NCBI RefSeq assembly: GCF_000374045.1
Contig: NZ_KB893326.1
Location: 327,800 to 391,799, forward strand
Direction: 5' to 3'
DNA from: Segetibacter koreensis DSM 18137
GTDB lineage: Bacteria > Bacteroidota > Bacteroidia > Chitinophagales > Chitinophagaceae
DNA: 64,000 nt
Under the pieces are notes generated by a model that was given only the letters and a program-made list of their open reading frames with translations, was not told the origin of the DNA and searched no databases. Shown here piece by piece: positions 37,203 through 46,405 of this stretch; position 1 is the first letter of the stretch, and each line of letters starts with the position of its first letter. Both the position numbers and the translations under genes were made by a program.

Positions 37203-38236
37203 TGACAAAGATATTAGTGGCAGATGACGAAACGGATCTGGAGTTACTTATAAAGCAGAAGTTTCGCCGTCAGATACGGGAGAAAAAATACGAGTTTTTC
37301 TTCGCGCTAAATGGAAATGATGCCCTCAGGCAACTTAGTGCAAACCCAGAAATAGAAATTTTACTGAGTGATATAAATATGCCTGAAGTAGACGGATTAA
37401 CGTTGTTAACTAAGCTTAGCGAAGTAAGTCCGTTGGTAAAAACTGTAATGGTATCAGCCTATGGAGATATGGAAAATATAAGAACAGCTATGAACCGCGG
37501 CGCTTTTGATTTTGTTTGTAAGCCCGTAAACTTTGAAGACCTTGAGCTTACTATTGAAAAGACCATTAAACATGTTAGCCAGATTCGGCAAACCTTGCAG
37601 GCAATAAAGGAAAATAATATTTTAAGAATGTATGTAGATGAAACAGTTTTAAATTTCATGGGTAGCAAAGAGTATGAAAGCACCCTTTTAGCTAATGAAA
37701 CGATTGAGGCAACAGTAGCGTTCATAGACATTTGTAGTTTTACCTCTATTAGTGAAACTCAACCTGCCAATGAGGTTGTAAATCTCCTCAACAACTATTT
37801 TGACGTAATGGTGAAAGAAATTATTGCACAAGATGGTTATATAGATAAATTTATTGGTGATGCTATTATGGCGGTTTTTCGTGGCGACTATCATCTTGAT
37901 CGTGCTATAGAAGCTAGTCTTGCAGTACGCAAACAAATTGAAAGTCTTCCTGATTATTCAGAAGGGTTTTCTGCAAAAGTATCTATAGGTATCAACAGTG
38001 GCGAAGTAATATGCGGCAATATCGGATCTGCCAACCTTAAGCGTCTTGATTATACAGTAATTGGTGATGTTGTTAACATAGCCCAAAGATTGCAGTCAGC
38101 AGCCCAGGCTAGTCAGATCATTATTACTGAAGGATCTTATAAAAAAATAAAAGAATCGTTCAATTGTCAAAAAGTAGGTGAGATCAGTTTAAAAAATAAA
38201 GCTGATCGAATGGTAGTGTACGAGGTTTTAAACTAA
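37202..38236 (+). CDS. Response regulator with class III adenylate cyclase output
   Basis: Starting at ATG 37202 (an upstream TTG at 37199 is less likely), 344 residues: receiver domain (1-120; D8-D9, phosphoacceptor D57 in [12 protein letters not shown]107), a helical linker, and a class III nucleotide cyclase domain (about 168-344). Metal-binding D176 (FIDICSF) and D220 (FIGDAIM), base-selecting K216 and T285 (the Lys plus Asp/Thr pair of adenylate cyclases), and transition-state N292 and R296 (NIAQRL) are all there. It should make cAMP when phosphorylated by the kinases upstream. A cyclic-nucleotide-binding protein is encoded 0.6 kb away. Confidence 0.93.
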   Translation: MTKILVADDETDLELLIKQKFRRQIREKKYEFFFALNGNDALRQLSANPEIEILLSDINMPEVDGLTLLTKLSEVSPLVKTVMVSAYGDMENIRTAMNRGAFDFVCKPVNFEDLELTIEKTIKHVSQIRQTLQAIKENNILRMYVDETVLNFMGSKEYESTLLANETIEATVAFIDICSFTSISETQPANEVVNLLNNYFDVMVKEIIAQDGYIDKFIGDAIMAVFRGDYHLDRAIEASLAVRKQIESLPDYSEGFSAKVSIGINSGEVICGNIGSANLKRLDYTVIGDVVNIAQRLQSAAQASQIIITEGSYKKIKESFNCQKVGEISLKNKADRMVVYEVLN

Positions 38237-38280
38237 GAATAGCATCTCCTCATAACTGGAAGAATTAATTATTTCCACCA

Positions 38281-38865
38281 ATGCTTTTATTTGTCAACAT
38301 CAAACAGCATGTAATAGATAAACTGGAAAAAGGATTATCACCAGATCTGACATATCATAATGTTACACATACTTTAGACGTGTTGGAGCAAGCTGTTGAT
38401 ATTGCAAAATATGAAGGCATAAAAAATGAAAATGATTTATTGCTTTTGAAAATAGGAGCGTTATATCATGATGTCGGATTTTTGAACGTCTACACAGGTC
38501 ATGAAAAAGTAAGTTGTGAAATTGCATACAAAGAACTGCTTGGTTTTGGGTATTCTGAAGATCAGATAAATACAATATGTGGAATAATAAAAGCTACTAA
38601 AGTGCCACAAAGACCCAAAACTATATTAGAGAAAATAATTTGTGATGCAGATTTGGATTATTTAGGTAGAGATGACTTTTTTAAAATTGGGGAGGGCTTA
38701 TACAAAGAGTTTCTCTATCAAAGAATTGTTTCTGACAGCAGAAGCTGGAATTTTCTTCAAGTCAGCTTTCTAAAAAGGCATCATTATTTTACTGAAACTA
38801 CAAAACAACGCAGGCAAAAACAAAAAAAAATACATTTAGAAATACTAAAATCAAAATTATATTAA
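38281..38865 (+). CDS. HD-domain metal-dependent phosphohydrolase
   Basis: A 194-residue protein of the HD superfamily with the metal ligands in order: H26/H30 region (LTYHNVTHTLDVLE), the HD pair in ALYHDVGFLN, GHE, and CDADLDYLGRDDF. Such proteins hydrolyse nucleotides or cyclic nucleotides. It has no signal peptide. It is 44 bases downstream of the receiver-cyclase, and a role in degrading the messenger made there is possible but unproven. Its last nine bases overlap the cNMP-binding gene on the opposite strand. Confidence 0.8.
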   Translation: MLLFVNIKQHVIDKLEKGLSPDLTYHNVTHTLDVLEQAVDIAKYEGIKNENDLLLLKIGALYHDVGFLNVYTGHEKVSCEIAYKELLGFGYSEDQINTICGIIKATKVPQRPKTILEKIICDADLDYLGRDDFFKIGEGLYKEFLYQRIVSDSRSWNFLQVSFLKRHHYFTETTKQRRQKQKKIHLEILKSKLY

Positions 38866-39303
38866 AGGATTTGTGTTTGCCATAGTCGTGCTTTTTTTAT
38901 TAATAATCCGAAGCCGTCTGCATAAGGTTTTTAATATTCCTTTTAATATGTCTGCATTATTCATTATAATCTCATAAAAAGGTTCCTGTTCCAGTTTTAG
39001 AAGTATACTTTCCTCTGCGATAGTTGCACTTGCTGAACGGGTTTCAGAATCAAGTATTGATAATTCGCCCACTATTTCATTTTCACCCAATAAAGCCAAT
39101 ACATGTTCACCATCATGTATTTTTACTGAACCGCTGTAAATAAAATACATGCAGTTTCCCGTATCGCCTTTAGAGAATACAAGCTTACCTTCTTCAAGGT
39201 ATATTTCTTCAAGTATTGCCGCTAATTCTATCAAATCACTTTCAGGTGTATTTTGAAATATTTCACATGATTTCAAAACCAAAACCTTTTCTATCAACAA
39301 CAT
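38857..39303 (-). CDS. Stand-alone cyclic-nucleotide-binding domain protein
   Basis: A 148-residue CRP-type beta-roll without a DNA-binding domain. It has KLVFSKGDTGNCMYFIYSGSV, the phosphate-binding cassette GENEIVGELSILDSETRSASA with the Glu and Arg that contact the cyclic phosphate and ribose, and a C-terminal helix (LKGILKTLCRRLRIINKK). It lies 5 bases after the NTT/MFS-like gene, on the same strand, so the two are one transcript. In some relatives of that transporter I believe a cNMP domain is fused at the C-terminus; here it is a separate subunit. It would bind cAMP and regulate the membrane partner. Confidence 0.88.
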   Translation of the reverse strand: MLLIEKVLVLKSCEIFQNTPESDLIELAAILEEIYLEEGKLVFSKGDTGNCMYFIYSGSVKIHDGEHVLALLGENEIVGELSILDSETRSASATIAEESILLKLEQEPFYEIIMNNADILKGILKTLCRRLRIINKKSTTMANTNPLI

Positions 39304-39308
39304 TCTAA

Positions 39309-42053
39309 TTATTTTAGCATGGTTAATACGTAATTTCTCGTTTCATTAAATAAATGGTTCTCTTTGGAGATGTTTTCGTTAAGAACGTTTACCAGTAATT
39401 CATTTTTTCTCAGTTTTGGAAGCATATAACATGCTACCGACCTTGTCCACTCGCTAAAGTTAACTTTATTTCCTTTTAAGATTTCTGCAATTATTACATT
39501 CACTCTTGAATTGTCGGTTTTTGTTGTTATCAAATCTTTATGCTTCACATCATCCATCAGTTCAACAATATAGTTAAGTTGGGTAAAATGTTTTTTGGGA
39601 ATAATAAGTTCCAATACTTCTATCGAGTTAGATATTTTTGTTGTATTTCCCAACTCCATTAACCTGATAACCCTGTCAATTTTTTCACGATCGTACAACA
39701 AAGCACAAGCTTTAAGCACTACCTGTAAATCTCTACGTATTTCCATCAAAATTGCTTCTTGCAAAAGCAGCATATTTTTGTTGTTGAGCAGCTCATGATA
39801 GTAGTTTACTTTGCACCTGCTTTGCTCTGTTCTTTCAGCAATTTTATCCTCCAGCACTGCAAATGCGCCCGGCTTCAAAACAGATTTTTTCAGCCACAAT
39901 GCTTCGATTATCTCGTTACAATAAAGCTTTTTTGTTATTAGCGCATCTATTAAAAAATCTGTTGAGCTGTCACCTTTAATATTTCCTGCCGTTTTAATAA
40001 TTGATAGTAATAATTCCCCGGAAAAATTTTTACTTTCCCAGTTTTGCTTTTGAAAAAAGATGTCGCCATAATATAAAATCGATCGACGCAGAGAAGGGTA
40101 AGCGTGTTTGTTGATAGCTAATTCTACAACATCTGGTAATAATTCGGTGTTTTTAGTTTTACCTGCTGCTTCTATCGCTTTTTTGTACACTACCGGGTTA
40201 TCGCCTTCAAGTAAAGTTCGAAGCAGATCGGTATAGTTTTCACATGGACATTCCATAACGATACTTAGCGTCAGTAGTTTTTCTTCCGTGCTTCCCACGG
40301 CCCATTGTCTTAATCTTTCTATAACCAACTGTTCGCTCTGATCATCATTTCTTTTTAGCAAACCCACAATGGCTGCTCTCTGCTGGCTCACTTCTAAAGA
40401 GTCTATAGATAAAATCTGTTCATCAATGTCTGTTTCGTTATTTAAATAATAATACGTTTTAACTAGTTGTGGTTTTATGGTTTCATCAGTGTTTCCCGTC
40501 AGCTGTTGCTTTAATAAAGGCAGGGCGCTGGTCATATTATTTGCTATTATTCGGGTTAAAATGTATTCTTTTACTTCATTTGCCTCGCTTTGCAGATTTT
40601 TAATCAAAAGCTTATAAACGTCAGTATACCCAGATCTCTCCAATAAGTTTAGAGAATGAATGACTTCGAGAGGTTTTTTACTTTCTGTTTTTTTAAGAAG
40701 AATATTAGTAACAACAGAATCATCAAGAAACAATTCGGCCCCCGTAAAATAACCTTTTTTCAAAGACGCGACCAAAGTGTTCAGGTATTCTTTTTTAATA
40801 ATAAAGATTGTGAGTGTCCACAACAGTAAAAAAACAACTAATAGTTCCGCTACAAACAAAATAGGTAACTCGTTATTTTTTTGCAGGTAAATCACTAAAA
40901 AAACTCCGACTCCGAGCAAAGCAAAAGGCATTGTATGCCCTTTTGCGACAAGATGCCCTCTTAACCTGTCATGTGGCTTCAGAGGTTGAAACAGGATAAA
41001 GAAGACAGGCTCTTGTAGGGTTGATCGCAATATTTCTGTAAGCAAAACCATAAATCCGAAAACATACAGGTGGGAAAAAAAATGATCACCCGAAATAATG
41101 ATAAAAACGGCAATTGATAAAAGTAAAAACGGCGTTACCAATAAAGCATTCGTTAGCCCCATGCGCGAAATCATTCGGCTGCTGAATAAGAGTTTGATAG
41201 AAATGGCGAGCAGACGACCAATTGCAAAAAATACGGCAATAAAGGTTGCCATCTCCGTATCGTGGTGAAACTTTATTTTAATATCTGACAAAAAAGTAAA
41301 ATCGATAAACGAAAAAACAATGTAAGATATTAATGACAGAAGTGCGATAAAGAGTACGAGTCGATTGTTAAATAATTTGCTTAGAAATCCAGACGCAACT
41401 TTATCATGCAAATGCTCATTTATATGTGAGGATGCATTAGGATCATCATCAGTAAGAAAACTGCTGTTTTTAAACTTATTAAGAAGGTACCATGCAACAA
41501 AAAAAGAACCAATAGACACCCAAAGTAAATTATTGACTCCTATAAAAGGAACCAGGGCGGTCACAGAAAAATAGCCCAGCATTTTAGCAGGAATGTCTCC
41601 GGCCCCCACAATAGAAAATAAGCGCTTGCTCTCTCTTACATTAAAAAGAATAGAGGCCATGCCCCAAAACGCATAACCGACAAGCATATATATGAGCATA
41701 TACCAGCTGGCGATTATAAGAGGTAATTGCTGAAACGGCAGCACAGTGAGTAATATCCAGAAAAGAAGAATCGAAAAGCCTGAAAATAAAATGACAATTC
41801 CTAAAAGGGTAGGTGAAGACAATTTTTCATCTAAATAGCTGTAGATGCGGTTAAAAATAAGCAACAGGCATGCTGATAAAATATAGGCAACCGGTAATGT
41901 TTTTATGTCGTACGCAGATAAGAACATCGCCAGAGAAGATGTAAACAAAAAAGCGGTGGCTACCCCAAGAAAAAACTGGATAGTAAAAAGCTTTCTTACC
42001 ACAACTGATTCATGAGGCTTAATGTTGAGAAGTTGCAGGAGCTTGTAATACAT
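39309..42053 (-). CDS. NTT/MFS-like membrane protein with cytosolic HEAT repeats
   Basis: A 914-residue protein. Residues 1-410 form about 12 membrane helices, with a segment ESKRLFSIVGAGDIPAKMLGY that matches the family motif of ATP/ADP-translocase-like (NTT) MFS proteins. Residues about 440-914 are alpha-helical HEAT-type repeats (VIHSLNLLERSGYTDVYKLL, YKKAIEAAGKTKNTELLPDV, and others). The substrate is unknown; nucleotide exchange is only a family guess, since free-living bacteria have homologues. The HEAT part is a plausible docking surface for the cNMP-binding protein encoded 5 bases downstream. The gene faces the two-component block and converges with it. Confidence 0.8.
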   Translation of the reverse strand: MYYKLLQLLNIKPHESVVVRKLFTIQFFLGVATAFLFTSSLAMFLSAYDIKTLPVAYILSACLLLIFNRIYSYLDEKLSSPTLLGIVILFSGFSILLFWILLTVLPFQQLPLIIASWYMLIYMLVGYAFWGMASILFNVRESKRLFSIVGAGDIPAKMLGYFSVTALVPFIGVNNLLWVSIGSFFVAWYLLNKFKNSSFLTDDDPNASSHINEHLHDKVASGFLSKLFNNRLVLFIALLSLISYIVFSFIDFTFLSDIKIKFHHDTEMATFIAVFFAIGRLLAISIKLLFSSRMISRMGLTNALLVTPFLLLSIAVFIIISGDHFFSHLYVFGFMVLLTEILRSTLQEPVFFILFQPLKPHDRLRGHLVAKGHTMPFALLGVGVFLVIYLQKNNELPILFVAELLVVFLLLWTLTIFIIKKEYLNTLVASLKKGYFTGAELFLDDSVVTNILLKKTESKKPLEVIHSLNLLERSGYTDVYKLLIKNLQSEANEVKEYILTRIIANNMTSALPLLKQQLTGNTDETIKPQLVKTYYYLNNETDIDEQILSIDSLEVSQQRAAIVGLLKRNDDQSEQLVIERLRQWAVGSTEEKLLTLSIVMECPCENYTDLLRTLLEGDNPVVYKKAIEAAGKTKNTELLPDVVELAINKHAYPSLRRSILYYGDIFFQKQNWESKNFSGELLLSIIKTAGNIKGDSSTDFLIDALITKKLYCNEIIEALWLKKSVLKPGAFAVLEDKIAERTEQSRCKVNYYHELLNNKNMLLLQEAILMEIRRDLQVVLKACALLYDREKIDRVIRLMELGNTTKISNSIEVLELIIPKKHFTQLNYIVELMDDVKHKDLITTKTDNSRVNVIIAEILKGNKVNFSEWTRSVACYMLPKLRKNELLVNVLNENISKENHLFNETRNYVLTMLK

Positions 42054-42777
42054 GTTTCGTTCTTCTTAGGCTAAATATAAAAGTAATTTGTTAAATTAAA
42101 TACTATTTGATACTATGGGCGCAGGGATAGCGATAATTATAAAAGTGATTTTCTTAAGAAAGCATCAAGAAGGCCAATTATCTTTCCCAACTATGCTTAA
42201 TATTACTTAAGCCCGGATTTGGTTATATTAAGTTAATACTGGTTCGCATGTAACCGAATCTGTCGCAAATATTTGAAGAAGCTTGATATAAATTGATGGG
42301 CTAAAAACGAAAGCCCGTAAAGATTGAGTTTAACGAGCTTTTTTTTTAAAAAAATACCATCTATGTCGGGACGACAAGACGCCCCGATTAACTCAATTAT
42401 TTAAAACTGAATTAATTGTAATAAGTTACTAATTCCTGTTCACCTTCTTGTTCACTAGTTCATAGCCTTTTTTAGTCCACTAATTTTAACTAGTGAATTT
42501 TGTTCCGTTTGTTAAAATTAATAAGGAATTATGAGCCCGTTTGCCTCCGCAGCCTTAAAATTGCTGAAAGATATTTTTTTGTCTTAGTTGATAGTTTTTA
42601 TACAGGAAATTAATTTACCTTATATCCCTCTGTTGTAGTCACTATCAAAAGAACGTTTAGCTACATACGTAGCCAGCCAAAGAACAAACGTTTTGTAACA
42701 ACCTCCCTTAGCAGCTTTAACAGAGGGTGATCTACCGTAGAAAGTAGTTGGAGATTTGCAAAAAGGCCTTTCCTTTG
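42054..42777. other. Gene-poor region with hairpins
   Basis: About 720 bases without a convincing gene. A hairpin at 42310-42345 (AAAGCCCGT against ACGAGCTTT, one mismatch, then nine T residues) looks like a rightward intrinsic terminator although no gene lies to its left on that strand. A second imperfect hairpin lies at 42366-42387 (TCGGGACG against CGCCCCGA). The region may be the residue of an excised element. Confidence 0.45.
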
Positions 42778-42810
42778 ATGATACTTTTCGTATTGCATAT
42801 CCAAACCCCT

Positions 42811-43199
42811 GCCTGTTTCTTTACCTATCGAAGTAGCAGTGGATTTAATGCAGTTTGCATTTTTAATTCCGATGAAAGCATTAAGGCTATTATTGAACAC
42901 GACGAACAGCCTATGCGGGCGTAAGAGTTCTCATTCGGTTGCTTCAGGATATTATAGTAGGAGACAATACTATTTCTAATGGGTCTGATATATTTGGCAT
43001 AACTACAGGCTTTCTAATACAAAGGGCAATTATCTCTGTTTCGCAAATTATATTTGACGGCAGATCTTTACCTGTAAGACTTGACGGATTTGATAGTGAT
43101 AGTTACTTAGGTTTATACGTAGAGTGTTCAAATTTACGGAGTTTTCAATCTAATACTCGCTGGCACAAAACTGTTCGTCGACTCAGCCTTCAGGCGTAA
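42811..43199 (+). pseudogene. traM: Remnant of a conjugative-transposon TraM gene
   Basis: One frame reads GFNAVCIFNSDESIKAIIEH and on to DEQPMRA, ending at a stop at 42922-42924. A second frame overlaps it from 42918: VRVLIRLLQDIIVGDNTISN, then GFLIQRAIISVSQIIFDGRS, then LPVRLDGFDSDSYLGLYVEC, to 43199. Joined by one frameshift, the order matches the C-terminal part of Bacteroidetes TraM (A-I-E/Q, RLLxDI, xxNGS, QRxxIxVxxI, LPVxLDxFDxDGxxGLYV). The N-terminal half and all other tra genes are absent, so this is a decayed piece of an integrated element. Confidence 0.62.
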
Positions 43200-43460
43200 A
43201 ATTATTAATAACTTTAAGGGGCAAATAGTTCTAACGATCACGGGCAATGTTTTTTCCTTTATCTTGTTTAAAATCCTTCACTGGCTTTTATTGGTAGTTT
43301 TTTCTTTTCAGGTTTGAATACTTTGTAATCAGTTAACTTGGTATAGAGAGAAAGTTTGGTAAAATTTAATGAATTAAGATTGAACGATAAGTTTTTCAGT
43401 TAAGTTCATAGAAAGAGTAAGATTGAAGAATGAATCTCTAAACTTTCTTTTAAACCGTTA
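43200..43460. other. Spacer with a minus-strand coding remnant
   Basis: A minus-strand frame open over 43268-43399 (43 codons) ends in LTDYKVFKPEKKKLPIKASE-GF and stop. It looks protein-like but has no start and no recognised family. The rest contains nothing identified. Confidence 0.35.
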
Positions 43461-43478
43461 AACAAATTTACATTTGTT
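43461..43478 (+). promoter_or_regulatory. Palindrome with TAnnTTTG motif before the dehydrogenase gene
   Basis: AACAAATTTACATTTGTT is an inverted repeat (AACAAAT/ATTTGTT) that contains TACATTTG (43469-43476), fitting the Bacteroidota -7 consensus TAnnTTTG. It lies 32 bases before ATG 43508. It may combine promoter and operator; the -33 TTTG element is not obvious. Confidence 0.5.
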
Positions 43479-43507
43479 AAATTCTTTTATTTTAAAAACT
43501 TCACCCT

Positions 43508-45094
43508 ATGATTTCGGGATATAACTTCATCGGCTTTGATAAGAGAGCTTCAGGAGAAAAGAAGGTAGCTGCTTTCAGTACCGTGTTAAAAAATAATTTG
43601 CCGGGTGAATTTTCTGTAGCAACAGAAAAGGAAATTCAGGAAGCGGTTGCAAAAGCAACAACAGCTTTTGAAATTTACCAGCGAACATCTTTCGCAGAAA
43701 GAGCCGAATTTTTAGATACTATTGCAGATGAAATTATACAATTGGGCGATGCATTAATTGAACGCGCTCATTTAGAAAGTGGTTTGCCCGAAGCTCGGAT
43801 AACCGGCGAACGAGGACGTACAGTTGGACAATTAAAATTGTTCGCTGCCCTTTTACGTGAAGGCTCTTTTGTGGAAGCCATCATTGACACAGCCTTACCT
43901 GATCGCAAGCCTTTGCCTCGTTCCGATCTGCGGCGAATGATGCTTCCCATTGGTCCTGTGGCGGTTTTTGGTGCGAGCAATTTTCCCTTGGCATTTTCAA
44001 CTGCCGGTGGCGATACCGCTTCTGCCCTTGCGGCAGGTTGCCCCGTTGTTGTAAAAGCACACGGCTCACACCTTGGAACAAATCAGCTGGTAGCATCAGC
44101 CATCATTAGGGCTGCTGAAAAATGTAATATGCCTGATGGTGTGTTTTCTTCTGTGATAGGTGCAGGTTCACAACCTGGGCAACAATTGGTGAAGAATCCG
44201 CAAATAAAAGCTGTTGGCTTTACCGGTTCTTTTAGTGGTGGGATGTCACTGTTTAAGGCTGCTATCAATGAAAGAGAAGAACCCATCCCGGTATATGCAG
44301 AAATGAGTAGCATTAACCCGGTACTCGTTCTTCCGAATAAGATAAAACAAGACTGCGATACAATAGCTTCACAAATCAGTGCGTCTATCACGCTCGGTGT
44401 TGGACAGTTTTGCACCAACCCGGGATTGCTATTTGTTATAAAGGATGAAAATACAGACTCGTTCATCCAGAGACTGGCACAGGCATTACAACAAGTACCT
44501 GCTGCAACCATGTTGAATGAATCCATTTGTGCTGCTTACCACGAAGAACGCCGGCAACTTTTATCGCAGCAAGGTGTAACTGCCGTTCTGCATGGCGATG
44601 ATGCAAAAAATGATTTCAAAGGAATCGCTTCACTTGCAGAAACTTCATCAGAAAATTTCAGGCAAAACAATGCATTACAGAATGAAGTGTTTGGCCCTAC
44701 TTCTTTAATAGTGGTTTGTGATAATGAAGCGGATTTAAAGAACACGTTGCAAGCTTTGAAGGGACAACTAACAGCATCGATTATTGGAACGGTAGATGAC
44801 CTCAAACAATTTAAAAACTGCGCAGATGTTTTAGTACAAAAGGTTGGAAGAGTGATTTACAACGGACTGCCAACAGGGGTGGAAGTATCTCATGCCATGA
44901 TGCATGGCGGACCATTTCCTGCTACCACGTTTGCTCACTTTACTTCAGTGGGCACAGAAGCGATTAAACGTTTTTTGCGCCCGGTATGTTACCAGGATTG
45001 CCCGCACGAATTTTTGCCTGATGGGTTGAAAGATGAAAATCCACTTCACATTATGCGAAAAGTGAACGGGGAGTTTACAAGAGATGCAATGTAG
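43508..45094 (+). CDS. Alpha-ketoglutarate semialdehyde (2,5-dioxovalerate) dehydrogenase
   Basis: A 528-residue NAD(P)+-dependent aldehyde dehydrogenase of the KGSADH type. The N-terminal pattern ISGYNFIGFDKRASG, the insertion PDRKPLPRSDLRRMMLPIGP, nucleotide site FTGSFSGG, catalytic E265 in YAEMSSINP and C302 in GQFCTNPG all fit. It oxidises alpha-ketoglutarate semialdehyde to alpha-ketoglutarate, the last step of oxidative pentose and hexuronate breakdown (Weimberg-type pathway). The two dehydratases that would feed it are encoded at 58344 and 60092. It stands alone on the plus strand with its own putative promoter, opposite a minus-strand sugar-acid block. Confidence 0.9.
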   Translation: MISGYNFIGFDKRASGEKKVAAFSTVLKNNLPGEFSVATEKEIQEAVAKATTAFEIYQRTSFAERAEFLDTIADEIIQLGDALIERAHLESGLPEARITGERGRTVGQLKLFAALLREGSFVEAIIDTALPDRKPLPRSDLRRMMLPIGPVAVFGASNFPLAFSTAGGDTASALAAGCPVVVKAHGSHLGTNQLVASAIIRAAEKCNMPDGVFSSVIGAGSQPGQQLVKNPQIKAVGFTGSFSGGMSLFKAAINEREEPIPVYAEMSSINPVLVLPNKIKQDCDTIASQISASITLGVGQFCTNPGLLFVIKDENTDSFIQRLAQALQQVPAATMLNESICAAYHEERRQLLSQQGVTAVLHGDDAKNDFKGIASLAETSSENFRQNNALQNEVFGPTSLIVVCDNEADLKNTLQALKGQLTASIIGTVDDLKQFKNCADVLVQKVGRVIYNGLPTGVEVSHAMMHGGPFPATTFAHFTSVGTEAIKRFLRPVCYQDCPHEFLPDGLKDENPLHIMRKVNGEFTRDAM

Positions 45095-45185
45095 CAATAA
45101 AGTCAGGATGGAAAGTATCAACAATACTAAACTCTTATAAAAAAAGATAACATTAAGGCCGTCAAACAAAAGACATTCCTTCTGA

Positions 45186-45377
45186 TTACTGGTTGACATC
45201 AACGGTAGCATTTTTTGCTGTTTGGATATCTTTTGCCACATCCGGCCGAAGCTTTTCCCAATGAAACGTCAGGCGCTTGTTTTCTTCAGAACGAAGTCCG
45301 TTTTGTTCGCTGTAGTGAACAAGTGGTGTTTCTTTATAAAACACATTTGACCTACGGGCAGTGCGGTAGACAAACAA
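45186..45377 (-). other. Open frame after the first RraA-like gene, possible gene remnant
   Basis: The 63-codon frame continues in register directly after the RraA-like stop (45387-45389) and reads protein-like (ETPLVHYSEQNGLRSEENKR, then LTFHWEKLRPDVAKDIQ). There is no ATG at its head and no family is recognised. It may be the C-terminus of a lost gene joined here by deletion. It could also be chance. Confidence 0.3.
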
Positions 45378-45386
45378 TCGCTCAGC

Positions 45387-46301
45387 TTACCAGGTTCTTT
45401 TACTCATAACGTCGTCCAATTCTGCATGGCTCATCTTGCCCAATTCAGGATGTTTCCCGAGCCAATTAAAAAATGCTGTTTTGATTTCATCCGTCCACTG
45501 GTTGTCTATCTGGCCGGTTGTGTATTTGCCCGCACGCAACATTTCAAAGCCAAACTGGTCTTTCCTGATCACAAACTCGGCTGTACTCATAACCTGTTCT
45601 GCCATATGCGCCGACACAAAAAGCACACCTTCTTTTGTCGCAATCACCAAATCGCCGGGAAGGACAACCGCGTTGCCTATACGAATGGGTGTATTGAGGC
45701 CCATCAGAACCATTTCTTCAGTAAACGAGGGATGAAAATCACGAACGAACGCATTGAACCCTTTGATTTTACTAACCTCGAGTAAATCCCTTGCAGCGCC
45801 ATCAAATACTAATCCATTCCCTGAGATGGCATAAATAGAATTGGCTAACGTTGCACCCATGATATCGCCGCCACTGATCTTTCCAAAAGCGTCGGCGACG
45901 TACAAATCACCTTTGGTAAGAATATCAATCGGCCACAAATTGGTATTACCTGTTCTACCCTGTTTAGCGCCTCTGTCTTTAATGTTTTTTTCCAAGTCGG
46001 GCCGGCTGGGGAGGTAAATAGCAGTAACGACGCGACCGGTCATGATTGAATCATTCACCATTTTCCAGCCGCCCTCAAACTGGTTTAGATAACCTTCATT
46101 TTTCAATACTGTCCACGCATCATCGATATAAATTTTTTTAGCTCTTTCCAGAATATCATCCGGCAGCTTGGGCCGGCCATCGTCAAATCGTTGTCCCTTC
46201 CATGCGGCCGTTAGAAAAGTCAATTCTTCTTTTGAAATGATTTGTGCCGATGCCGGAGCCACGAAAGAAAATACATAAGGAGAAGAATAGAACTGCAACA
46301 C
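45387..46301 (-). CDS. RraA-like aldolase/decarboxylase-type protein, leader frameshifted
   Basis: A 304-codon frame beginning at a GTG (46301). From about residue 20 it is a RraA-family protein with an N-terminal extension: SKEELTFLTAAWKGQRFDDG, then VVTAIYLPSRPD, GDLYVADAFG and the Arg-Asp catalytic pair in DGAARD. A better start, ATG 46311, opens a Sec leader (TSVAVLFFSLCIFF) in another frame, and one base shift near 46270 would join it to VAPASAQIISKEE. So the leader is frameshifted, and export is doubtful unless the sequence has an error. RraA-type enzymes cleave 4-hydroxy-2-ketoacids or decarboxylate oxaloacetate. The paralogue at 48544 has an intact leader. Confidence 0.7.
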   Translation of the reverse strand: MLQFYSSPYVFSFVAPASAQIISKEELTFLTAAWKGQRFDDGRPKLPDDILERAKKIYIDDAWTVLKNEGYLNQFEGGWKMVNDSIMTGRVVTAIYLPSRPDLEKNIKDRGAKQGRTGNTNLWPIDILTKGDLYVADAFGKISGGDIMGATLANSIYAISGNGLVFDGAARDLLEVSKIKGFNAFVRDFHPSFTEEMVLMGLNTPIRIGNAVVLPGDLVIATKEGVLFVSAHMAEQVMSTAEFVIRKDQFGFEMLRAGKYTTGQIDNQWTDEIKTAFFNWLGKHPELGKMSHAELDDVMSKRTW

Positions 46302-46405
46302 TTGTTTTCATGCATTGGTATGTTTAAGATGATGGTTTGCTGAAAATGAAACAGCAACCGAATACCGTTTAATTTTCATTGTCAGTTTTTGTGTTAGTCA
46401 CTTTC

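Noticed and set aside
42366-42390. tRNA 3'-end-like string that could be an attachment site
   Set aside because: Only about ten bases resemble a tRNA acceptor end; no duplicate copy or tRNA gene was seen in the window.
42661-42900. 79-codon minus-strand frame
   Set aside because: It lies antisense to the TraM-like remnant and has no family match by eye.
45426-45785. 119-codon plus-strand frame within the first RraA-like gene
   Set aside because: Shadow of the real minus-strand gene, whose motifs are clear.
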